Assembly: GCA_963839475.1 (NCBI GenBank)
Contig: CAWIVH010000015.1
Coordinates: 744,001-808,000, forward strand
DNA: 64,000 nucleotides
Reading direction: 5' to 3'
From: CAWIVH01 sp963839475
GTDB taxonomy: Bacteria > Acidobacteriota > UBA6911
Shown: in pieces, positions 27,882 to 38,023 of the stretch
How the letters are laid out: each line of letters opens with the position of its first letter
How positions within the stretch are numbered: position 1 is the stretch's first letter
Notes under the pieces: model-generated
The model's database searches: none
The model's input: the letters and a program-made list of their open reading frames with translations, nothing else
What the model was told of the DNA's origin: nothing
Made by a program: the position numbers and the translations under genes

Positions 27882-28571
27882 CTATTCCTTTATTCCGCAG
27901 ACAATCTCGACGGGAATCCACATGTGTTTGTTAAGCGCCTTGGCGATTCTAAATCCGGCGCGCTTTAACGAATCGGCGACGAAAATGGGGCGGCAATCCA
28001 CAAAGTTCGGGAAATGTCTGTGTGCCCATTCAAAAACGCTGATGAGCGGATCTTTCTTGCCTTGCTTCGACATGCCCACAACCACGATGCGCCCGCCCAC
28101 CCGAAGCACCCGCCTGCACTCGCGTAGCACCCACGGAATCTCCGGCGTGTCGAACAACTCCAGCGTGAAGCTCATAAACACCGCATCCATGCTTTCGTGG
28201 GCATAGGGCATCTGCGCAGCGTCGCCGCAACGCAACCGCACGCGCCCGGCCACTCCCGCCTCCAGCAGGTTCGCCTTGGCCAGCTTGAGCATATTCCTGG
28301 CCAAATCAAGACCGTAGACGCGCCCGCTCGGCCCAACCGCTTTGGCAAGTCTGACAAGGCTATGCCCAGTGCCAAACCCGATTTCCAATACCTTCTCCCC
28401 AGCGCGCGCCTTGAGCAGCTCAAGACCCGCCCGCCGCACAGGTCCTTCGCTGCGGTCAGCCAACAGGTCATATACGCGGCTGATTTTGTTGTAGAACGCC
28501 CGCGTCTGTTCCCTGGTCTGAAAGACGCGAAGGACAGTGGGGTTAACCCTTTTAATGGCATCTGATTTCAT
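27882..28571 (-). CDS. class I SAM-dependent methyltransferase
   Basis: 229 residues. Motif I is KVLEIGFGTGHSLVRLAKAV, motif II VYGLDLARNMLKLAKANLLE, then RLRCGDAAQMPYAHESMDAV and the post-motif MSFTLELFDTPEIPWVLREC. This is the UbiE/COQ5-like Methyltransf_11 layout. The substrate is unknown; the C-terminal extension ends at VEIVCGIKE. Monocistronic, with the Usp gene divergent upstream. Confidence 0.88.
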   Translation of the reverse strand: MKSDAIKRVNPTVLRVFQTREQTRAFYNKISRVYDLLADRSEGPVRRAGLELLKARAGEKVLEIGFGTGHSLVRLAKAVGPSGRVYGLDLARNMLKLAKANLLEAGVAGRVRLRCGDAAQMPYAHESMDAVFMSFTLELFDTPEIPWVLRECRRVLRVGGRIVVVGMSKQGKKDPLISVFEWAHRHFPNFVDCRPIFVADSLKRAGFRIAKALNKHMWIPVEIVCGIKE

Positions 28572-28801
28572 AGCATGTTGATTTTATGCCTTCAACCCCA
28601 GCACCGCAACAACTCCCCCAGCGCACGAGATCGAAATTGATTTCATCCCAAAGCGGCTGAGATTCCAGGCAAAAAAAAAGAACTGATGACCGACGTGGCG
28701 GACTGAAATCCATTGTAACGCTTCGAGAAAAAATCAGAAAATGAGGGAGAGCTGATCATGTCTTTTCGCGCTAACACTTCGCCGGCGCAAGGAGGAAAGG
28801 G

Positions 28802-29674
28802 ATGTATGCCATCGAGAATCCGATTCTTGTCGCCATCCGCTTGGATGAAACTGCAATTGAACCCCTTCGACAGGCCGTGGATATTGCCAGATATTTTAAA
28901 GTGAAGCTGCATGTCTGCCACGTACTTCCCGACCTACTTTCGGTCCGCCCACTGTTTCCGCATCTGCAATTCAACGACTCGTTCAAGATCGCGGAGCTTG
29001 AAGCGGCAGCCCGCCGGGTGCTGAGCGCGCGTGTCGGCGCTTTTATCAACCCCGATGGGGAGGACTGCGAGCTTCTCATCGAGTACGGAACGGAGCATGC
29101 GGCCATCTTGAGGGCCGCGGAGCGGGTTGGAGCAGGGTTGGTTGTCGTCGGACCCGGCTCAGGGAAACGGGGATTGAGCCTTATTTCCGAGCGGGTTTTG
29201 CGGTATGCACACTGCGCGGTCCTGGTCGCGCGGTCTCCAGGCGAGGGCTGCGTGCTTGCAGCCACCGACTTCTCGATTCCTGCGACACCGGCGGTCGAGG
29301 CGGCTGCCTCGGCAGCCAGCAGGCGTGGCAAAGATCTGGTTATCCTTCACTCCGTCGACCTTGTGCGATTCGTCATCTTTGCGGATGCATCGATGCCGGA
29401 ACTGCCTCCGTTGGATATGCAGAATGAAGTCCGCCAGGCGTTGCAGGAACGCCTGGATGCGGCGGTAAGCCAGTTTGGAGCGAAAAACGGCATCCTAGCC
29501 AGGGGACCCGCGGAGGCCGCGATCCTTGATGCCATGGCAAGCCTGCCGGCAGCCCTCATTGTTATGGGCACCCATGGACGCAGCGGCCTTAACCGGCTGG
29601 CTCTGGGGAGCGTCGCGGAAACGGTGGTCCGTGGGGCGACGTGTTCCGTTCTGGTCGTGAGGCTCAAGGGATAG
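28802..29674 (+). CDS. universal stress protein, two Usp domains (copy 1)
   Basis: 290 residues; AAGGAGG lies a few bases before the ATG. Domain 1 (about 5-145) begins NPILVAIRLDETAIEPLRQA and domain 2 (about 148-288) begins GCVLAATDFSIPATPAVEAA. Domain 2 ends with the ATP-binding signature VMGTHGRSGLNRLALGSVAE, so this half should bind ATP; domain 1 has GPGSGKRGLSLISERVL, a variant of the same loop. A close paralogue is at 49159-50073. Usp proteins accumulate under starvation and stress. Confidence 0.9.
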   Translation: MYAIENPILVAIRLDETAIEPLRQAVDIARYFKVKLHVCHVLPDLLSVRPLFPHLQFNDSFKIAELEAAARRVLSARVGAFINPDGEDCELLIEYGTEHAAILRAAERVGAGLVVVGPGSGKRGLSLISERVLRYAHCAVLVARSPGEGCVLAATDFSIPATPAVEAAASAASRRGKDLVILHSVDLVRFVIFADASMPELPPLDMQNEVRQALQERLDAAVSQFGAKNGILARGPAEAAILDAMASLPAALIVMGTHGRSGLNRLALGSVAETVVRGATCSVLVVRLKG

Positions 29675-30068
29675 GGCCCGAGTCGGGGAGATTCACACCA
29701 TCCATGAACAGCACGATTGCCTGGCGGGGAAAGATCATGTGATGCCTGGAGCCAAGCAGAATCGTGGATGACGGATCAGTTCGGATTATCCCCTTGCGTC
29801 CAAGCCTGACCCCGCGATCCGCAATCTCCGGCCGTGCAGAAAGTTTCTGACGGATTCGATGGTTGCGGGGAGTTGCCGGTCAACCATCGGTCGAAGGCCA
29901 AAAGCCGGCGTTGCTCCGATACGATGTTCTGACTTACATTCATCCGGGAGGAGTTGTCAGGCGCATGCGACAGGCAGGTATCGTGATCCATTCATACGCC
30001 GGCCGCCATCGCGCATCGGCATCGGCCGAGCCTCTGACGCAATGAGCTGATTTTCGGGGGGAGCCTCA
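29675..30068. other. intergenic, no gene seen
   Basis: 394 bases between the Usp and sugar phosphorylase genes. A short frame reads LTYIHPGGVVRRMRQAGIVI but has no start site or known motif. The phosphorylase ribosome site (GGGGGGAG) is at its right end. Confidence 0.4.
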
Positions 30069-31946
30069 ATGACAAATTACGCTCAATTCCCAAGAGACCG
30101 GACTTTCTACAGCCGCGACCCGAACTTCAAGAGAGCTCTCTTTGAGCTTCCGTCGCAGATCCGCGCGCGCATGCTGAACCGCCTGAAGTTCCTCTACGGA
30201 GAAGCTCCGGCACTGGCTTGGATGCCTGAGCTGGAGCGCATACTCCAAGTCCATTATGCTCATAAGCCCGAGGAAATGATCGAAAAGGAAGCGAGGTTCG
30301 ATCCTGTCGAGCGTTTCTCTGAACAGGATATGATTCTCATTACCTACGGAGACATCGTGAAGGGGGATGGCGACACGCCCCTCACAACTTTGCACAATTT
30401 CGTCAATGTCTGCAACCAGAGGGCGATCAATACCATTCACATCCTGCCCTTTTTCCCTTATTCGTCGGACCGCGGCTTCGCAATCGTCGACTTCAAACAA
30501 GTGGATCCCAAGCTCGGCACCTGGGATGACATCCGCGCGACAAAGCGGCGGTACGACCTCATGTTTGATGCGGTGCTGAACCACTCCTCCGCGCGAAGCG
30601 AGATGTTCCGGGAATATCTGAAAGGGAATCCCCTATACCAGAACTTCTTCATTGCCTATGACTCGCCGGACGAACTGACACCGGACCAGCGCAGTAAGAT
30701 ATTCCGGCCACGGACATCCGACATACTGACACGGTTCGATACGCTCAGGGGTCCGAAATATCTCTGGACGACGTTCTCGGCAGACCAGATTGATCTGAAT
30801 TTCCGGAATCCCGAGGTCCTTTTGAGCGTGATCGACGGCATACTTTTCTACGTCCGTCGGGGAGCGGATGTCCTCCGCCTCGACGCCGTCACCTATATCT
30901 GGGCCGAACCGGGAACGGAGTGCATCCATCTGCCTCAGACTCATGAGATCGTGAAGCTCCTGCGAGATGTGGTGGACGCGGTTGCATCCGGAGTCGCCTT
31001 GATTACCGAGACCAATGTCCCCCAATCGGACAATATCTCCTATTTCGGAAATGGAGATGACGAGGCGCACATGGTCTATAACTTTGCGCTCCCTCCCCTG
31101 GTGCTGCACACTTTCTACACCGGGGACACGACGATAATCTCCAAATGGGCCGGAGATCTGCTGCCTCCTTCACCCACAACGAACTTTTTCAACATTCTTG
31201 ACACGCATGACGGCATCGGGCTCCTCGGAGCTAAAGAAATCTTGTCCAAAGAGCAAATGGACATGGTCGTCGCGACGGCGCTGAGCCGCGGCGCCCTGGT
31301 TTCTTTCAAGATGAGCCAGGATCAGCGGGAAGAGCCTTACGAAATCAACTCGACGTGGTGGAGCGCCATCAACGACGATGCGAGCGGAGAAGACCTGACG
31401 CTTCGAGTAAAACGGTATGTGGCTTCCCGCAGCCTTGCCCTGGCAATTCGAGGTGTCCCGGGAATCTACATCCACGGCAGCCTGGGAAGCGTCAATGACC
31501 TGCAGCTTGCAGCCGCAACTGGAGCCCGCCGTGATGTAAACCGCGGGCCCATCGATTCCCATCAGATTTTCCGGGATCTGGAGCAGCCCAATTCAAAGCT
31601 TGCCCTGATCCGCAGAATCAGCAAAATAGCGGCTGTCGTCCGGACCCGCGAGCGCGCCTTCCATCCTAACGGGAGCCAACGTATTCTGATGCTATCGCCG
31701 CAAGTATTTGCTGTTCTGCGAACCTCACCCGAAAACAATCGTCACGTCCTTGCCCTGACAAATGTGACGGCACACCCGAGCCAAGTCGAGATTCCGCTCA
31801 GGCTCCTGCCTGCAGCGGATCCGTGCTGGGAGGATCTGCTTGATGGCAGAAGTTGGATCGGCCGAGACGGTACTCTTGCCCTCACGCTGCAACCCTATGA
31901 TGTGATCTGGCTGAAGCCCCTGTCTCAGCGCACGTCGACTGAATGA
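30069..31946 (+). CDS. GH13_18 sugar phosphorylase, probably glucosylglycerate phosphorylase
   Basis: 625 residues, start with GGGGGGAG upstream. GH13 landmarks: HILPFFPYSSDRGFAIVDF, FDAVLNHSS, GADVLRLDAVTYIW (nucleophile Asp), LITETNVPQSDNISYFG (acid/base Glu) and NILDTHDGIGLLG. This is the sucrose phosphorylase-like subfamily; the combination of VNDLQLAAATGARRDVNRGP and the osmolyte genes nearby favours glucosylglycerate over sucrose. It would split the osmolyte with phosphate to glucose-1-phosphate and glycerate in the cytosol. Sucrose, sucrose-6-phosphate or glucosylglycerol are alternatives. Confidence 0.85.
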   Translation: MTNYAQFPRDRTFYSRDPNFKRALFELPSQIRARMLNRLKFLYGEAPALAWMPELERILQVHYAHKPEEMIEKEARFDPVERFSEQDMILITYGDIVKGDGDTPLTTLHNFVNVCNQRAINTIHILPFFPYSSDRGFAIVDFKQVDPKLGTWDDIRATKRRYDLMFDAVLNHSSARSEMFREYLKGNPLYQNFFIAYDSPDELTPDQRSKIFRPRTSDILTRFDTLRGPKYLWTTFSADQIDLNFRNPEVLLSVIDGILFYVRRGADVLRLDAVTYIWAEPGTECIHLPQTHEIVKLLRDVVDAVASGVALITETNVPQSDNISYFGNGDDEAHMVYNFALPPLVLHTFYTGDTTIISKWAGDLLPPSPTTNFFNILDTHDGIGLLGAKEILSKEQMDMVVATALSRGALVSFKMSQDQREEPYEINSTWWSAINDDASGEDLTLRVKRYVASRSLALAIRGVPGIYIHGSLGSVNDLQLAAATGARRDVNRGPIDSHQIFRDLEQPNSKLALIRRISKIAAVVRTRERAFHPNGSQRILMLSPQVFAVLRTSPENNRHVLALTNVTAHPSQVEIPLRLLPAADPCWEDLLDGRSWIGRDGTLALTLQPYDVIWLKPLSQRTSTE

Positions 31947-32001
31947 ACCTCGTCGAGTTGCATCACCCCAGCATAGAGCTTGATCCAACATTCCGCAGAG
32001 A

Positions 32002-33810
32002 TCAACGGAAGGGCCAGAAATAAGGGATCAGGAGCGTTCCGGCTATCCAGAAAATGAGATTCAGAGGGGCGCCGAATCGCGTGTAGTCGAGGAACCGGTA
32101 GCTGCCTGGACCGTAAACCATGGCGTTGGTCTGGTAGCCGGTCGGGGTCATAAACTCCGCCGAAGCCGCAAAACAAATCGCCATCACAAAAGGCCGGGCA
32201 TTGATTCCCATGTCGGCTCCCATACTCAGACCCACGGGCACGAGTATGATGGCGGCGGCGTTGTTCGAGACCATCTGGGTCATCAGGGAGGTTACCAGAT
32301 ACAGCAGCGATAATGCCACCTGGGGTTTCAGGTCCGTTGGAAAGAACTCGCTCAGCGAAAGGATGCCCGAAGCAATAAATTGTGCGGCGCCGGTTCGGAC
32401 CATCGCGTGTCCCAACGGCACAAATGCCGCGATCAGGAAGATCACGGACCAATCCACAGCCCGATACATCTCTTTGGGATTGATGACTCGCAGAAGGAGC
32501 AGAGAAACCATCGCGAGAAGAGCTCCTTTTGTGATGTCCAGAATACGGAAAGCTGCCAGGCTCACAATCAGTGGGATCAGCAGCATGACAAGCCACCAGA
32601 GTCGTCCCCTCTTTGATTCGAATGTCTCCGAGGAGAGGATGATGAGGTCCTCGGAGCGCCGCAACTCTCCAAGACGATCGGGCGGAGCGAGAATCAGCAA
32701 AGTATCCGCAAACTCCAGGGTGATGTGGGCGATCTTGGAATGAAGCGTCGCCCCATGCCTCCGGATGGCCAGTACAAAGGCACCGAAGTGTCGGCGAAAA
32801 TCGATTTCCTTCAGGGTTTGACCGATGAAACTGCTGGCGTGCGAGACAAGCCCTTCGGCGATGATTTGCCCACCGGACGAAAGCTCTCGCTCGGTGAGCT
32901 TGAGATCAGAGAGCAACGCAACCCCGTGATCGTTCCTCAGACGCAATATGTTTTCGAAGGTTCCGCGAACGATCAGAATATCCTGGGGCAGCAGCGGCAA
33001 GTCCCTGATATTGGATGTGATCCGGTCGCTTCCCCTCAGAATAGCCAGCACGGTGACATCATAGAGTCGATTTATCCCCACCTCTCTGCATGTCCGGCCC
33101 GCAAGCATGGAATCTCGAGGAATATTCAATTCCGTAAGATAGGGGCTCATATGGTATTTGCGCGTGAGTGAACTAATCACCGAGCGCGAAGGCAGCAGAT
33201 TGCGCGCAAAGATCAAAGTGTAGGCAAGGCCGATGATAGCGAAGACCGCTCCCATTCGGGTGACCTCGAACATGCCAATCGGCTTTTCGCCTGCATCTTC
33301 GACCATAGCGCTTACGAGTAGGTTGGTTGAGGTGCCGATCAGGGTAAGGGTCCCGCCCACAATAGCTGAGTAAGACAAGGGAATCAGAACCTTGCTGGGG
33401 CTGAGATGAAGCCGACGGCATAGGGTCATGACCAGTGGGATGAAAATGGCTACGATCGCGGTGTTGTTGAGAAAACCGGAGAACAGACTTACCACCATAA
33501 GAAGGATGCTGATGGCCACCCATTGCCTGCTTCCTAGCCAGCTGCTCAGGCGATCTGCAGCGGCTTCCAGGAGGCCTGTTTTCACCAGCGCATGGCTCAG
33601 GACAAACATGCAGCCAACTGTCACTACCGCTTTATTGCTTAAACCCTGCACAGCCTGGTTAATATCAACGTACCCGAGCACCAGGAGGATGCCGAGCAAA
33701 CCGAGGGCAGTCACCTCGATGGGAAAGATTTCCAGAACAAATAACACCAGGGTGACCAGGATCAGCAGCAATAACATGAGGATATCGATATTCACTGCGC
33801 GAGTATACAT
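32002..33810 (-). CDS. SLC13/DASS-type transporter with two TrkA-C domains
   Basis: 602 residues from the ATG at 33810, placed just before the first helix (ILMLLLLILVTLVLFVLEIF); the frame extends 50 codons upstream without membrane or ribosome signals. Both halves carry helix groups (about 1-200 and 400-600) with the paired substrate motifs FSGFLNNTAIVAIFIPLVM, LIGTSTNLLV and MVSNNAAAIILVPVGLS. Two RCK_C regulatory domains lie between them (YLTELNIPRDSMLAGRTCRE; GGQIIAEGLVSHASSFIGQT). Members move sulfate, dicarboxylates or other anions with Na+. The substrate cannot be read here. Confidence 0.88.
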   Translation of the reverse strand: MYTRAVNIDILMLLLLILVTLVLFVLEIFPIEVTALGLLGILLVLGYVDINQAVQGLSNKAVVTVGCMFVLSHALVKTGLLEAAADRLSSWLGSRQWVAISILLMVVSLFSGFLNNTAIVAIFIPLVMTLCRRLHLSPSKVLIPLSYSAIVGGTLTLIGTSTNLLVSAMVEDAGEKPIGMFEVTRMGAVFAIIGLAYTLIFARNLLPSRSVISSLTRKYHMSPYLTELNIPRDSMLAGRTCREVGINRLYDVTVLAILRGSDRITSNIRDLPLLPQDILIVRGTFENILRLRNDHGVALLSDLKLTERELSSGGQIIAEGLVSHASSFIGQTLKEIDFRRHFGAFVLAIRRHGATLHSKIAHITLEFADTLLILAPPDRLGELRRSEDLIILSSETFESKRGRLWWLVMLLIPLIVSLAAFRILDITKGALLAMVSLLLLRVINPKEMYRAVDWSVIFLIAAFVPLGHAMVRTGAAQFIASGILSLSEFFPTDLKPQVALSLLYLVTSLMTQMVSNNAAAIILVPVGLSMGADMGINARPFVMAICFAASAEFMTPTGYQTNAMVYGPGSYRFLDYTRFGAPLNLIFWIAGTLLIPYFWPFR

Positions 33811-34147
33811 CCGTTCACGAATAACATGATTGGCCTTTCGGCAGCAGATCGGTTCAAGATAGACGCCTAATCCACCGTAAATTGGTATCATCAAATTATG
33901 ATCGCCGGAATGCTCTTCGAGCCCGATCAGTTGTTTTCGAATCCTAGGAGCCGAAGGCAATCGCGAGATTTCAGGCAGATACGAGAGGCTCTCACATGCA
34001 ACCGTCCCGGCCTTGTATCAGCTTCGGCTCCTCTCTGCTGTCGACCAAGGCTTGGGTTTACAGCCAGCCCTCGGTTTTTCCGGCTATGGTGTCCGCTCAT
34101 TTTGCAGGACCAGAATATTTTCGATCATGATTGGGAGGAGATCTGTC
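33811..34147. other. divergent intergenic region
   Basis: 337 bases between the SLC13-type gene and the MscS gene. No gene seen. The MscS ribosome site GGGAGGAG lies at its right end. Confidence 0.4.
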
Positions 34148-35842
34148 ATGGCTCACAAACGACGTATACCAAGCCGATCCCACTGGCTTCTGCCCGTGAT
34201 AGCTTTGATGTGGGGTGCTGGCTGGTGTTTCAGCCAGGCATCACCGGTGCCATTGCCGGCGCAAACCGCCGGGCAGAACAAAGCCCCAGTTGTGGTGGAG
34301 GGCAAGACGCTGTTCTATGTGGAGGAGCGCGTCTATTCGTTTTCGCCGGCGGACCGCGCCCGAGCCATCGCTGAGCGCATTCAGAAACTCTATGAAAATC
34401 CGCGTATCTCCCTTAATGCCATCCGTGTCGAAGAAGATGAGACAACAACGGACATCGTTGCTGGCGACCTGATAGTCATGGCTGTCACAGAGCGTGACGC
34501 ACGTGCCGCGGGACGCAGCCGGCAGGAACTGGCCCAGGAGTATCTCGGCATCATCCGCAGGGCTGCCGCAGAGCTCCAGGAGGAACACAGTCTGAAGAGG
34601 TTAGTGTTGGGGCTATTGTGGACTGGGCTGACCACAGGGATCCTCCTGCTTGCGTTCAAGTTGATCAAGACCGTTTTCCCGAAACTGTACCGAAAATTGG
34701 ATTCATGGCGGGGTACGCGGGTTCGTTCGCTGCGCATCCAGAAGCTGGAATTGCTGAGTGCCGGCCGCATTACAGAAACGCTGATTATGTTGGCACGGGG
34801 AGCGCGAATCGCGGCGGTTTTGATACTGCTTTATTCCTACTTGTCTCTAGTATTCAGCTTCTTTAGCGGCACGCGTGGTTGGGCAACGATACTGCTTGAC
34901 TACGTAATGGGCCCGGTGAAGCTGATCTGGGATGCGATGGCGAATAATCTGCCGGATTTTTTCTTCATTGTGGTAATCCTGATTGTGGCGTATTACGCGA
35001 TCAAGTTTGTAAAGTTCATTTTTGCCGAAATCGGCAAGGGGACGATTGAAATAGCCGGCTTTTACCACGACTGGGCCGTGCCGACCTACAAGATCGTGCG
35101 GTTTCTGCTGATCGCCTTTACGGCAGTGGTCATTTTTCCCTATTTACCGGGTTCGAACTCACCGGCCTTTCGAGGTGTTTCAATCTTTCTCGGAGTACTC
35201 TTCTCCCTGGGATCGACTTCGGCGGTGGCGAACATCGTTGCTGGCATACTCTTGACCTACACGCGGGCGTTCCAGGATGGCGACCGCGTCGAAATTGGTG
35301 AAACCACGGGCGATGTCTTGGGGAAGACCCTGTTGGTCACGCGCATTCGCACCATCAAGAATGAACACATATCGATCCCGAACGCGATGGTATTGAGCAG
35401 CCACATCATCAACTACAGCTCGTCGGCACAGGAACAGGGGCTGATCCTGCACACTGGAGTGACGATAGGTTACGATGCGCCTTGGCGGCAGGTGCATGCA
35501 CTTCTCATCGCGGCTGCTGGCGACACCGAGCATATCCTGAAGGAGCCCACGCCTTTCGTCTTCCAGACAAGTTTGGACGATTTTTACGTCAGATATGAGC
35601 TGAATGCCTATACTGATCAGCCGCACTATATGGCGCGGATCTATTCCGACCTGCATCAGAATATCCAGGACAAATTCAACGAGGCGGGGCTGGAGATCAT
35701 GTCGCCACACTATGGGGCGATGCGCGACGGCAACTCCATCGCTATACCGGCAAATTACGTTCCGACAGGATACCAGGCACCGTCCTTTCGAGTCCTGCCC
35801 ATGGAGGAGCCACTTTCGCGGAAGCGACAGGGAACCGAGTAG
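34148..35842 (+). CDS. large MscS-family mechanosensitive channel
   Basis: 564 residues from the ATG at 34148 (GGGAGGAG upstream), which begins a signal peptide cut after CFSQA. A periplasmic domain of about 130 residues follows (KTLFYVEERVYSFSPADRAR, AIAERIQKLYENPRISLNAI), then five or six TM helices. The MscS core is SLGSTSAVANIVAGILLTYT, RAFQDGDRVEIGETTGDVLG and the beta domain ISIPNAMVLSSHIINYS. The pore helix has SLGSTSAVANIVAG in place of the usual GFGLQ..N series. It should release solutes on hypo-osmotic shock. Its periplasmic domain sets it apart from the plain MscS at 36004. Confidence 0.9.
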   Translation: MAHKRRIPSRSHWLLPVIALMWGAGWCFSQASPVPLPAQTAGQNKAPVVVEGKTLFYVEERVYSFSPADRARAIAERIQKLYENPRISLNAIRVEEDETTTDIVAGDLIVMAVTERDARAAGRSRQELAQEYLGIIRRAAAELQEEHSLKRLVLGLLWTGLTTGILLLAFKLIKTVFPKLYRKLDSWRGTRVRSLRIQKLELLSAGRITETLIMLARGARIAAVLILLYSYLSLVFSFFSGTRGWATILLDYVMGPVKLIWDAMANNLPDFFFIVVILIVAYYAIKFVKFIFAEIGKGTIEIAGFYHDWAVPTYKIVRFLLIAFTAVVIFPYLPGSNSPAFRGVSIFLGVLFSLGSTSAVANIVAGILLTYTRAFQDGDRVEIGETTGDVLGKTLLVTRIRTIKNEHISIPNAMVLSSHIINYSSSAQEQGLILHTGVTIGYDAPWRQVHALLIAAAGDTEHILKEPTPFVFQTSLDDFYVRYELNAYTDQPHYMARIYSDLHQNIQDKFNEAGLEIMSPHYGAMRDGNSIAIPANYVPTGYQAPSFRVLPMEEPLSRKRQGTE

Positions 35843-36003
35843 GGAGCGTCAAAATGAGGGAGGCGAGACGCATTCGTCGGGTTCGGCCCCGAACGGGAGA
35901 TCCGGCTCGTAATGGATCATCGACCGGGTGAGTCTATGGCGCACAATGCGCGGGGAAGTTTCAAGCTCGCCGCTATGGCTTCGCGGCGGAATGGGCGGTT
36001 TGA

Positions 36004-36855
36004 TCATCCGGTTTCCGACTCCGACGATTTGATGTGGACGTCGCGCTGCGGAAATGGGATTTGAATCCGTTGCCGGCGGAAGGCAGACTCGATAGCGTAA
36101 TTCAGATTGCTTCGCAGCAGGGGATGCCGGGTCGGTTGGTCCGTCCAGACCAGCAATTCGAAATTGAGCGAGGAATCGCCGAATGCAGAAAAGCGCACTG
36201 TCGGCGGCGGGTCCTGCAGAACGCCCTCCATGCCGTTGGCCACCTCCAGCAGTGTTTGCGTTACCAGTTCCACATTCGAGCCATAGGCAACGCCCACGGG
36301 CACATGAATACGGACATTGGGATCCCCGTGAGACCAGTTGATGACCGAGCGGTTGATGAATTCTGAATTTGGCACAATGATCGTGATGTTGTCATTGGTT
36401 TGCAGGGTTGTGGACCGGAAGTTGATCTCTACGACGTTCCCCTCGATGTTTTCCACAGTAACTCGATCCTGAACCTTTATGGGGCGCTCGAAAAGCAACA
36501 CCAGGCCGGCGACGAAATTAGCCACTACGTTTTGCAGGCCGAAACCAACGCCTACGCCCAGGGCGCCCGCCACCACCGCAAATGCCGTAATGTCGATATT
36601 GACCAGGTTGAACGCCACCATCAAGCCGATAGCCCATATTGCATATTGGCTCAAACGCGCGACCGTATAGCGCGGACCGGATTCCAGATACCGGCTCAGC
36701 CGGCGCTCCATTTGCCGGCGCGTTGCCCGGGCTGCAAATAGGGCGAGGAGGAAGATCAACGTCAGGATGATAAGCCTGACCGGCGTGATAGGCTGCCCCC
36801 CAATCTCAAAAAAACGAAAATGCAGAATCGAATTCAGCTGATCCATTCCAATCAT
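36004..36855 (-). CDS. MscS-family small-conductance mechanosensitive channel
   Basis: 283 residues; AGGTGA lies a few bases before the ATG at 36855. Three TM helices, with the pore helix AGALGVGVGFGLQNVVANFV, then RPIKVQDRVTVENIEGNVVE and IIVPNSEFINRSVINWSHGD, the MscS beta domain. Length matches E. coli MscS (286). It is convergent with the larger MscS gene. Two different MscS channels side by side fit a cell that makes large amounts of an osmolyte. Confidence 0.93.
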   Translation of the reverse strand: MIGMDQLNSILHFRFFEIGGQPITPVRLIILTLIFLLALFAARATRRQMERRLSRYLESGPRYTVARLSQYAIWAIGLMVAFNLVNIDITAFAVVAGALGVGVGFGLQNVVANFVAGLVLLFERPIKVQDRVTVENIEGNVVEINFRSTTLQTNDNITIIVPNSEFINRSVINWSHGDPNVRIHVPVGVAYGSNVELVTQTLLEVANGMEGVLQDPPPTVRFSAFGDSSLNFELLVWTDQPTRHPLLRSNLNYAIESAFRRQRIQIPFPQRDVHIKSSESETG

Positions 36856-36939
36856 TTTTTCACCTGTTTATCCTAGCCTACGTGCTTAGCCGAGAACGGA
36901 GGTGTCTGCCGATTCCTTTGTCATCCATCCAGCGGATAA

Positions 36940-37264
36940 TTCTTGGGGCTTTCGAACTGGCTGGTCTGGTCTTCAGCCACCTCCTCCGCCTCGGTTTCGC
37001 TAATATCCACAGTATTGATCACGAACGGGGCCGCATGGACACGGTATTGCGGATTCATAGTGTCAACCCGCTGCCGGGGATGTCGTTCCCGGCATGGAAT
37101 GTGGTGGAATAATCGTAGACCACCTTAGCCCAGATATCCGTGGGAAGATAGAAATCGCCGTCGGGCACCTGGTAGAGTTCCTTCATGCGGGGAAAAATCT
37201 CCGGCCGGACCGCTGCGATTTCAGACTTTTGCAGCTCCTGGACCCCTGGATCGAAAGCCGACAA
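36940..37264 (-). pseudogene. glycosyltransferase C-terminal remnant
   Basis: On the minus strand SEIAAVRPEIFPRMKELYQV, DGDFYLPTDIWAKVVYDYST stops near 37055; a shifted frame then gives VDTMNPQYRVHAAPFVINTV and SETEAEEVAED. The two pieces match the end of osmolyte glycosyltransferases, including the gene at 40151-41527 (FHFDDELWVRVVMDFAVAWR, LTSLYLARVASFVLETKDLV). The catalytic part is missing. It is a decayed third glycosyltransferase copy in the same neighbourhood. Confidence 0.65.
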
Positions 37265-38023
37265 GCTGCCAATTGTCGGCGGCGAAGGGAGTCCGACACG
37301 CAGGTTCCTCTACGCATCCGGGATCAATAGGAATGTAAGGGCCTGCGCTTTCCAGTTCAATCCCGCGAAGATACTAAATTGGGTCGAAAATGAGGTTAGA
37401 TCGGGAAATCGACAGCCGATGATCGTACGCGACCAGTGAACCCATTCCGGGCATGTTCTTGCCACATTGGGATGCTCTGCTTAATTTGTTAAACTTAATG
37501 AGGCCTAATGGGGGAACGTGGAGGGGGTTTGACACTTCGGCCAACGCTAAATGGAATGTGCGAAATTATTGTCGGGCAGAGCTTTCCGGCAAGATCACCG
37601 CTGCCATAAAATGTGATGGTCCCCCACACGGTCTCATCCACTCCACAGGAGAAGGGGAGAGCCCTTGCCATGCTGTCGTATGCCGGCCGGGCTAAAGAAT
37701 CCCGGCACGAAATAAAGGGAGCCTTTTGCTTTGCCTCCCCTCGTCGCATCCTCAACTCGTAGTCATGGTCTTCGGAGCCGTTATTTTCGGCTTCCTGGTT
37801 CAGCGTTTTACCATCCTGCCGTTTCTTTGAAAGAACCGGCGAAAGACGGCTTTCTGTCTGAAGCGGCTTTGCATTTCACTGATTGGCAGACTGGACGTTG
37901 AGCTCGGGATAACTCGCGAGCAGAAATCAAACGCAGAAGATCCTGAGGGTCATGAATGAAGCATCCCGCGGCGACTCCTGGATCAGCATCCCGAGGGTCA
38001 GAGCCTACAGTCTCGATCGACGC
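37265..38023. other. intergenic region with a small antiporter remnant
   Basis: About 760 bases. At 37712-37830 on the plus strand, KGAFCFA and, after a shift, SSHPQLVVMVFGAVIFGFLV then QRFTILPFL and a stop resemble the GGLRGALSLAL and C-terminal helix of CPA1 (NhaP-like) Na+/H+ antiporters. The rest shows no gene I can defend. Confidence 0.4.

Noticed and set aside
29859..30050. Short plus-strand frames before the sugar phosphorylase
   Set aside because: No ribosome site, no homology recognised and overlap between two frames with similar composition.
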